A stretch of DNA of 9,623 nucleotides from positions 1 to 9,623 of the forward strand of contig CAVRGQ010000011.1 of the NCBI GenBank assembly GCA_963720785.1. Reading direction: 5' to 3'. This DNA is from CAVRGQ01 sp963720785. Its GTDB lineage: Bacteria; Actinomycetota; Acidimicrobiia; IMCC26256; DASPTH01. Below the pieces are notes generated by a model. The model saw nothing but the letters and a program-made list of their open reading frames with translations, did not search any database and was not told the DNA's origin. This document shows positions 5,607-9,623 of the stretch, one piece after another. Both the position numbers and the translations under genes were made by a program. Every line of letters starts with the position of its first letter. Positions within the stretch are counted from its first letter, which is position 1.

Positions 5607-6092
5607 ATGCGGCGAAGTTGGGGACGATTCGCAGTGATAGCGATCGCGGTCGCGGGGACCTCTGTCGCCGTGACCCTTCCAGCGGGAGCACACGAGATCT
5701 CGGCGGCCGACATCAGTTGCACCAGCGTGTCGGCCACGGTGACGACCGACAACCTGTCGTTGGGGCCGTTCACCTGGAGCGTCAAAGTAGGTGACGGTGC
5801 ATTCCAGCAGGTGACTACCACGGAAACGTCGCTTCCCGCTCCGGAGGGTCAAGCGATCACCCTCGTCACCGGGGACATCACGTCGCTGACGAGCGGGCTT
5901 CAGGGCCAACCCGCCAGCGTGCAGGCATTCATCTCGTGGCCCGGCCTCCCCGAGGGTGACCAGACCTTTGAGGCGACCGTAACGTGCGGTACCGTCCCGC
6001 CAACGGATCCTCCGGCCGTGGTGCCCCCGCCCCAGGTGGCGGGTGAGGTGGTGGCGACCCCAGTGGTCGCTGCGGCCCGGTTCACCGGGTGA
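5607..6092 (+). CDS. Small secreted protein with Pro-rich tail, function unknown
   Basis: 161 residues. A Sec signal peptide is clear: MRRSWGR, a hydrophobic core (VIAIAVAGTSVAVTL) and an AGA|HE cleavage site at about 28/29. The mature part (about 29–128) is rich in Thr, Ser and Val in alternating patterns, typical of a single beta-sandwich domain. It has two cysteines (C38 in DISCTSV, C127 in TVTCGTV) at its two ends that could form one disulfide. A Pro-rich linker follows (VPPTDPPAVVPPP), ending VVAAARFTG with no membrane anchor. Start ATG 5607 is chosen because GAGGGGG stands 5–8 bases upstream and it begins exactly at the signal peptide; the frame is open upstream to 5571 without sense. 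No family is recognised; adhesion or cell-envelope association is a guess. It is divergent from the 88-aa gene. Confidence 0.75.
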   Translation: MRRSWGRFAVIAIAVAGTSVAVTLPAGAHEISAADISCTSVSATVTTDNLSLGPFTWSVKVGDGAFQQVTTTETSLPAPEGQAITLVTGDITSLTSGLQGQPASVQAFISWPGLPEGDQTFEATVTCGTVPPTDPPAVVPPPQVAGEVVATPVVAAARFTG

Positions 6093-6138
6093 CGCTGAAG
6101 GGCAACAGCTCTGCCGTCATGGAGGTGGAGCGTCGCAG

Positions 6139-6152
6139 GGCCGCGCGCGGCC
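6139..6152. repeat. Perfect 14-base palindrome
   Basis: GGCCGCGCGCGGCC, 47 bases after the secreted-protein stop, followed by a second hairpin GGCGC (6171–6175)/GCGCC (6182–6186). The pair may serve as a 3' hairpin for the gene at 5607–6092. No T-run follows. Confidence 0.4.
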
Positions 6153-6203
6153 GGGTGGCGCCATGGGATCGGCGCGCTGAGGCGCCCAGTCGATCGTGCA
6201 CAC

Positions 6204-6287
6204 CTAGCGCTCGATGTTCTCGCCGTTGGCCAGAGCGCGCCACACCTGCTCGGGAGGAGCGCGGGCGCTGACCTCTTGGTGGCCCAT
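6204..6287 (-). pseudogene. Scrap resembling the N-terminus of an SRPBCC/polyketide-cyclase-like protein
   Basis: A minus-strand ATG (6287–6285) opens a 27-codon frame containing MGHQEVSARAPPEQVWRAL and ANGENIER, then TAG at 6206–6204. SRPBCC ligand-binding proteins commonly begin with an EVSxxAPPExVWxAL segment and a Trp where the TAG now stands. The rest of the domain is not convincing in any frame. The stretch is short, so chance resemblance is possible. The remainder of 6093–6406 holds only hairpins and the secG promoter region. Confidence 0.3.
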
Positions 6288-6301
6288 GCCGCTCGGCCCT
6301 A

Positions 6302-6317
6302 CCCCGGGGCTCCGGGG
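6302..6317. terminator. GC hairpin upstream of secG
   Basis: CCCCGG (6302–6307) and CCGGGG (6312–6317) pair around GGCT. It could terminate transcription entering from the secreted-protein gene before the secG promoter. There is no T-run, so the call is tentative. Confidence 0.35.
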
Positions 6318-6366
6318 GTGGGAAACCGGGCCGTGCCGGAGGACCGCTCGCCGGTCCCGGCGCGGC

Positions 6367-6372
6367 TACGCT
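6367..6372 (+). promoter_or_regulatory. Candidate -10 element of the secG promoter
   Basis: TACGCT, of the TAnnnT type common in high-GC actinobacteria, lies 34 bases before the secG start codon. No good -35 is visible 16–18 bases upstream. A promoter here would be needed now that secG is cut off from tpiA. Confidence 0.3.
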
Positions 6373-6406
6373 GGCCGGGCTCCGCGACCTCGACAGGAAC
6401 CGCATC

Positions 6407-6637
6407 ATGCTGACCACGATCCTGCTCATCATCCAGATCGCGTCGGCCCTGTCGCTGATCTTCCTGATCCTGCTGCACTCCGGCCGGGGCGGCGGTCTCT
6501 CCGACATGTTCGGTGGTGGACAGCTCGGCGGCTCGATGGCGGGCTCCACGGTGGTGGAGCGCAACCTCGACCGGCTCACGGTGATCAACGCGGTGATCTT
6601 CATGTTCGCCACCGTGATCCTGGCCCTGCGCCTCTAG
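6407..6637 (+). CDS. secG: Preprotein translocase subunit SecG
   Basis: 76-residue inner-membrane protein of the SecYEG translocon, which assists SecA-driven export. Two membrane segments are clear: about 2–23 (LTTILLIIQIASALSLIFLI) and about 58–75 (INAVIFMFATVILAL). Between them is the signature cytosolic loop HSGRGGGLSDMFGGGQ, followed by NLDRLTVI just before the second helix, both hallmarks of SecG. Length is normal for actinobacteria. The start ATG 6407 has AGGAAC at 6395–6400 with proper spacing. Its usual neighbour tpiA is 4.3 kb upstream, while the downstream transporter gene follows after 141 bases. Confidence 0.95.
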   Translation: MLTTILLIIQIASALSLIFLILLHSGRGGGLSDMFGGGQLGGSMAGSTVVERNLDRLTVINAVIFMFATVILALRL

Positions 6638-6654
6638 TCGTTCCGGTCACTCCC

Positions 6655-6668
6655 AGGGGATTTCCCCT
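6655..6668 (+). repeat. Small hairpin after secG
   Basis: AGGGGA (6655–6660) and TCCCCT (6663–6668) pair around two bases (or AGGGG/CCCCT around ATTT), 18 bases after the secG stop. It could be a weak terminator or processing site between secG and the transporter operon. Confidence 0.35.
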
Positions 6669-6692
6669 CAACCCGCCCGGGGTGACGGCCGA

Positions 6693-6713
6693 TCTGCCTG
6701 TCCATACGGCAGA
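6693..6713. promoter_or_regulatory. Inverted repeat upstream of the binding-protein gene (possible operator)
   Basis: TCTGCC (6693–6698) and GGCAGA (6708–6713) form a 6-bp dyad with a 9-base spacer, 66 bases before the start codon. Position and half-site size suit a regulator site overlapping the transporter promoter. A clear -10/-35 pair is not seen. Confidence 0.3.
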
Positions 6714-6778
6714 ATCGTCGGCCACGTCCCCCGGGGTCGCGGCGGCGATCGGGCAGTGGGCGAAGGCTGGGAGCCCCG

Positions 6779-8506
6779 ATGCGCACGACCAAAGCGACCT
6801 CTCGCCGTCTCGTGACGGCACTGATCCTGACCGCAGTCGCGGGCGCGGCCCTCGTGTCCGTTGCTCCGGGAGCGGGAGCCTCCAGGCCCGCCGAGCCCGT
6901 CAAGGCCGCGAAGGATCAGCAGGGCATCGTGATCGGGGCCGAAGAGTTCCCGCCGGTCATGAACGACATGACCTCGCAGGGCAACGGCGACTGGACCGCG
7001 ATGGTCACCGGTCCGGCGCTCGCCCGGGGCTACAAGCTCCTCCCGGACTTCTCCTACGAGCCGTGGATCTTCGACAAGGACTGCGCCGTCGTCACCGAGA
7101 GCCCGTTCACGGTGTCGTGCACGATCCGCAGCGACGCCAAGTGGTCCGACAACGTTCCGATCACCGCGACCGACTTCAAGTTCACGTACGACACGATCAT
7201 GAACCCGAAGAACGACGTCGTGGCGCGCGACCTCTACAGCAAGATCACCGAGTTCAACGTGATCAGCCCGAGCGAGTTCCAGATGGTGTTCAAGGAGCCG
7301 TTCGCTCCGTTCCGCGAGCTGTGGGCCGGGGTGAGCACCACGGTGCTCCCGCAGCACATCCTCGAGGGCCAGAACTTCAACAAGGTCTGGAACAACTGCA
7401 TCTGCGACCCGAAGACGAAGAAGCCGATCGCCAGCGGCCCGATGCTGGTGCAGTCGTTCACGCCCGGTGAGAAGGTCGTGCTCGTCCCCAACAAGAACTA
7501 CTGGGGCAAGCAGGCGAGTGTCCCGCAGGTGACCTTCGTGCCGATGCGCGACTCGAACACCGAGGTCAACGCGTTCCGCAACGGCGAGGTCGACATGATC
7601 TACCCGCAGAACCAGATCGGCCTGCGCAAGAAGATCGAATCGGTCGACGGCGCGAAGTACACGTCGAGCCTCGGGCCGGTGTGGGAGCACTTCGACATGC
7701 TCTCCACGGTGAAGGGCCTCGACGACGTCAACGTGCGCAAGGCGATCGCCACGGCGATGCCGCGCCAGCAGATCGTCGACCGCGTCGTGAAGGACGCCAA
7801 CGATCAGGCCGAAGTGCTCGACAACGTGATGTGGATGACCGACCAGCAGCAGTACCAGCCGAACTGGGACATCTATCCGCACGCGGGTGACGTCGACGCC
7901 GCCAACAAGATCCTCGACGCCGCCGGCTGGGTGCGCGGCAGCGACGGCATTCGGGCGAAGGACGGGGTGAAGCTGTCGTTCCGGGTGGGCACCACGAGCG
8001 GCAACCAGGCGCGTGAGCTCGCCGAGCAGATCATCCAGGAGCAGATGAAGAAGATCGGCGTGGAGTTCACGATCAAGAACTCGCCGGCCATGCTCGACGT
8101 GAACATGTCGGCCTACGACTTCGACACGATCATGTTCGCCTGGGTGGGCTCGCCCGACCCGTTCTCCAACAACATCATCTGGCTCTCGGACGCCAGCCCC
8201 AAGCAGTGCTCGAAGGCGAACGCCAAGAAGGGGAACTGCGACTACTCCGGGCTCAACTACACCAAGGTGAACGACCCCGAGGTCGACGCGCTGCTCAACG
8301 CCACCGACCGCGAGACCGACCCGGCCAAGCGCGCCGCGCTCTTCAACCAGGCCGACGCGCAACTCGCCACCAACGACGTCACCGTCATCCCGTTGTTCCA
8401 GAAGCCCACGCAGCTCGGCTACAAGGGCACGATCGGCGGCGTGGTCGACAACCCGACGCAGGACGGCTTCACCTGGAACATCGAGGACTGGACCTACAGC
8501 GGCTGA
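6779..8506 (+). CDS. Peptide ABC transporter substrate-binding protein (SBP_bac_5 family, OppA/DppA-like)
   Basis: 575-residue extracytoplasmic binding protein that captures oligopeptides, or related solutes, for the adjacent permease. The signal peptide is MRTTKATSRRLVTALILTAV…APGAGA, with cleavage near residue 34. No lipobox Cys is present, unusual for an actinobacterial binding protein. Family features in order: FTVSCTIRSDAKWSDNVPIT and ATDFKFTYDTIMNP (the conserved WSDG-like, TAxDV-like block), ASGPMLVQSFTPGEKVVLVP and NKNYWG, FRNGEVDMI, VRKAIATAMPRQQIVDRV, AANKILDAAGWVRG, and a closing NPTQDGFTWNIEDWTYSG. Six cysteines (DKDCAVV, TVSCT, NNCICDP, KQCSK, GNCDY) could form three disulfides outside the cell. 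Start ATG 6779 has GGGAG at 6769–6773. It is the first gene of a transporter operon with the permease at 8594. Confidence 0.93.
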   Translation: MRTTKATSRRLVTALILTAVAGAALVSVAPGAGASRPAEPVKAAKDQQGIVIGAEEFPPVMNDMTSQGNGDWTAMVTGPALARGYKLLPDFSYEPWIFDKDCAVVTESPFTVSCTIRSDAKWSDNVPITATDFKFTYDTIMNPKNDVVARDLYSKITEFNVISPSEFQMVFKEPFAPFRELWAGVSTTVLPQHILEGQNFNKVWNNCICDPKTKKPIASGPMLVQSFTPGEKVVLVPNKNYWGKQASVPQVTFVPMRDSNTEVNAFRNGEVDMIYPQNQIGLRKKIESVDGAKYTSSLGPVWEHFDMLSTVKGLDDVNVRKAIATAMPRQQIVDRVVKDANDQAEVLDNVMWMTDQQQYQPNWDIYPHAGDVDAANKILDAAGWVRGSDGIRAKDGVKLSFRVGTTSGNQARELAEQIIQEQMKKIGVEFTIKNSPAMLDVNMSAYDFDTIMFAWVGSPDPFSNNIIWLSDASPKQCSKANAKKGNCDYSGLNYTKVNDPEVDALLNATDRETDPAKRAALFNQADAQLATNDVTVIPLFQKPTQLGYKGTIGGVVDNPTQDGFTWNIEDWTYSG

Positions 8507-8556
8507 GGCTCTCGGTCCGGCGTTCGTCGGGACGGGGCCTGACCTGCGGGTTTGCC

Positions 8557-8571
8557 GCGGCCAACGGCCGC
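8557..8571 (+). repeat. Hairpin between binding protein and permease genes
   Basis: GCGGCC (8557–8562), loop AAC, GGCCGC (8566–8571). Such intergenic hairpins in ABC operons can stabilise the binding-protein mRNA or lower read-through, giving more binding protein than permease. The role here is inferred from position in the 87-base gap. Confidence 0.45.
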
Positions 8572-8593
8572 CGCTGGGCTAGAAACTGACGCG

Positions 8594-9623
8594 GTGATCG
8601 GGTTCATCGCGCGTCGGCTGCTGGTGGCGGTCCCCGTCGTGCTGCTGGCCACGATGATCGTGTTCGGTCTCGTCGCCGCGTCGGGGAACCCGCTTCCCCC
8701 TCCGAGCCCGAAGTACGACGAGCAGACGCTCGACAACCTCCGGCGCGAGTACCACCTCGACGAATCCGTCCCGCAGCGGTACGCCAGCTGGCTCGGCGAC
8801 TTCGTGCAGGGCGACTGGGGCGAGAGCTACCAGTCCGGTCGCCCGGTCGACGAGATCGTGGCCGAGGCCGCCTGGAACACCTTCCTGCTGGTGGGGACCG
8901 CGCTCGTCTTCTCGGTGAGCCTCGCACTGCTGCTCGGCGTGGTGAGCGCGGTGCGCCAGTACTCCGCGTTCGACCACCTCGCGACCGGGTTCTCCTACTT
9001 CGGGTTCTCGATGCCCGACTTCTTCTTCGCCCTCTTGCTGCAGTTGTTCGTGGTGCTGGTGCTGCAGAACGAGCTCGGCCTCGACATCCTCTACGTGCAA
9101 GGCAAGTACTCGATCGGCCAGGAGGGCGACCTCGTGAACCTCCTGCAGCACATGGTGCTGCCGGTGATCACGTTGATGCTCACGAGTGTCGCCGCGTGGA
9201 GCCGCTACCAGCGCGACTCGATGCTCGAGGTGCTCACCGCCGACTACATCCGCACCGCGCGCGCCAAGGGTGTGCCCCGCAAGCAGATCATCCGCCGTCA
9301 CGCGCTGCGCAACGCCCTGGTGCCCTTCGTGACCGTGGTCGCGATCGACGCCGGCGTGCTGCTCGGCGGTGTCGTGGTGGTCGAGCGGGTGTTCCAGTGG
9401 CCCGGTCTCGGGCTGATGTTCTTCGACGCGCTGCAACGCGACGACTACCCGGTGCTCCTCGCGTGGATGGCGGTGGCCACGATCTTCGTGGTGCTCGCGA
9501 ACGTGGCTGCCGACGTCGCCTATGCGCTGCTCGATCCGCGCATCCGCGTGCACGGATCACGCCGGGCCATGCGCAGTGCCGACCGCGATGCTCGTGACGC
9601 CGCGGCCCGCAACGCGGCTGCCC
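8594..9623 (+). CDS. Peptide ABC transporter permease (DppB/OppB family), runs past the window end
   Basis: At least 343 residues without a stop. It is an inner-membrane channel subunit of the peptide importer. From GTG 8594 it begins MIGFIARRLLVAVPVVLLAT, a first membrane helix typical of DppB. A periplasmic segment with YHLDESVPQRYASWLGDFVQ and GDWGESY is the usual family block. Further helices lie around AWNTFLLVGTALVFSVSLAL, FSYFGFSMPDFFFALLLQLF and VVAIDAGVLLGGVVVVERV. The EAA-type loop that docks the ATPase is at about 216–235 (ADYIRTARAKGVPRKQIIRR). WPGLGLMFFDALQRDDYPVL precedes the last helix. The family normally ends near LLDPRIR; here an Arg/Ala-rich tail follows for more than 25 residues and is cut by the window. 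The ribosome binding site is weak; GTG is chosen by family alignment. Confidence 0.93.
   Translation, partial: MIGFIARRLLVAVPVVLLATMIVFGLVAASGNPLPPPSPKYDEQTLDNLRREYHLDESVPQRYASWLGDFVQGDWGESYQSGRPVDEIVAEAAWNTFLLVGTALVFSVSLALLLGVVSAVRQYSAFDHLATGFSYFGFSMPDFFFALLLQLFVVLVLQNELGLDILYVQGKYSIGQEGDLVNLLQHMVLPVITLMLTSVAAWSRYQRDSMLEVLTADYIRTARAKGVPRKQIIRRHALRNALVPFVTVVAIDAGVLLGGVVVVERVFQWPGLGLMFFDALQRDDYPVLLAWMAVATIFVVLANVAADVAYALLDPRIRVHGSRRAMRSADRDARDAAARNAAA

Larger units (their letters stand above)
2066..6300. mobile_element. Putative decayed prophage or accessory island between tpiA and secG (ends approximate)
   Basis: In many actinobacteria secG follows tpiA directly; here they are about 4.3 kb apart. 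The interval contains a broken phage capsid gene, fragments of an AAA ATPase and of an unrecognised gene on the opposite strand, one intact methyltransferase and large noncoding stretches. Third codon positions in the methyltransferase are visibly less GC-saturated than in pgk or tpiA. I found no integrase, transposase, flanking direct repeat or tRNA att site, so boundaries and mechanism are inferred. The genes at 5089–6092 could be older residents and not part of the same insertion. Confidence 0.45.

Noticed and set aside
4897..5637. 246-codon plus-strand frame
   Set aside because: Runs antisense through the 88-aa gene and its terminator; low-complexity Gly/Val/Arg composition.
5089..5691. 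Full 200-codon minus-strand frame
   Set aside because: Only the last 88 codons look like protein; the N-terminal part overlaps the divergent control region and the signal peptide of the opposite gene.
6668..8362. 564-codon minus-strand frame
   Set aside because: Antisense shadow of the peptide-binding protein: Val/Asp/Arg/Leu/His-dominated composition from high GC and no domain.
8579..9553. 324-codon minus-strand frame rich in His, Glu and Arg
   Set aside because: Antisense of the permease gene, whose membrane helices and EAA loop are clear on the plus strand.
1..9623. CRISPR array, rRNA, tRNA, integrase or transposase
   Set aside because: No regularly spaced direct repeats beyond the 26–71 tandem unit, and no matching RNA or recombinase features on either strand.

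Overview
The window is high-GC DNA with strongly GC-biased third codon positions. The gene order gap–pgk–tpiA … secG … peptide ABC transporter fits a high-GC actinobacterium. From gene order, protein style and the TACGCT-like promoter I would guess an Acidimicrobiia-type lineage (Ilumatobacter relatives), but no marker here fixes the taxonomy.

Layout. (1) 1–2065, plus strand: the last codons of an upstream gene (probably gap), then pgk (84–1289) and tpiA (1289–2065), whose stop and start codons share one base. These encode central glycolysis. (2) 2066–6406: about 4.3 kb separating tpiA from secG, genes that are usually adjacent in actinobacteria. It looks like a decaying accessory or prophage-derived island. 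It holds an orphaned Shine-Dalgarno, a broken HK97-fold phage major capsid gene (internal TAG plus a frameshift, 2162–3360) followed by a 12-bp hairpin, a hairpin-rich stretch, an intact class I SAM methyltransferase (3682–4455), an unrecognised coding fragment with an internal TAG (minus, 4516–4734), and a frameshifted C-terminal remnant of an AAA-family ATPase (minus, 4694–about 4970). Next come an 88-aa uncharacterised gene with its own UUCG-loop terminator (minus, 5089–5355), a divergent gene for a small secreted protein (5607–6092), and a scrap resembling the N-terminus of an SRPBCC-family protein (minus, 6204–6287). (3) 6407–9623, plus strand: secG (SecYEG subunit), then a peptide/solute ABC transporter starting with its substrate-binding protein (6779–8506) and the first permease (8594 to beyond the window end).

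The flanking genes form two ordinary units: glycolysis, and protein export followed by oligopeptide uptake. The middle is a graveyard of transferred genes in which the methyltransferase, the 88-aa gene and the secreted protein are the only ones that look intact. I found no rRNA, tRNA, CRISPR array, integrase or transposase. I do not see a complete new system. The best leads are the decayed capsid locus, the unexplained 88-aa gene, the hairpin cluster at 3441–3587 and the unrecognised fragment at 4516–4734.
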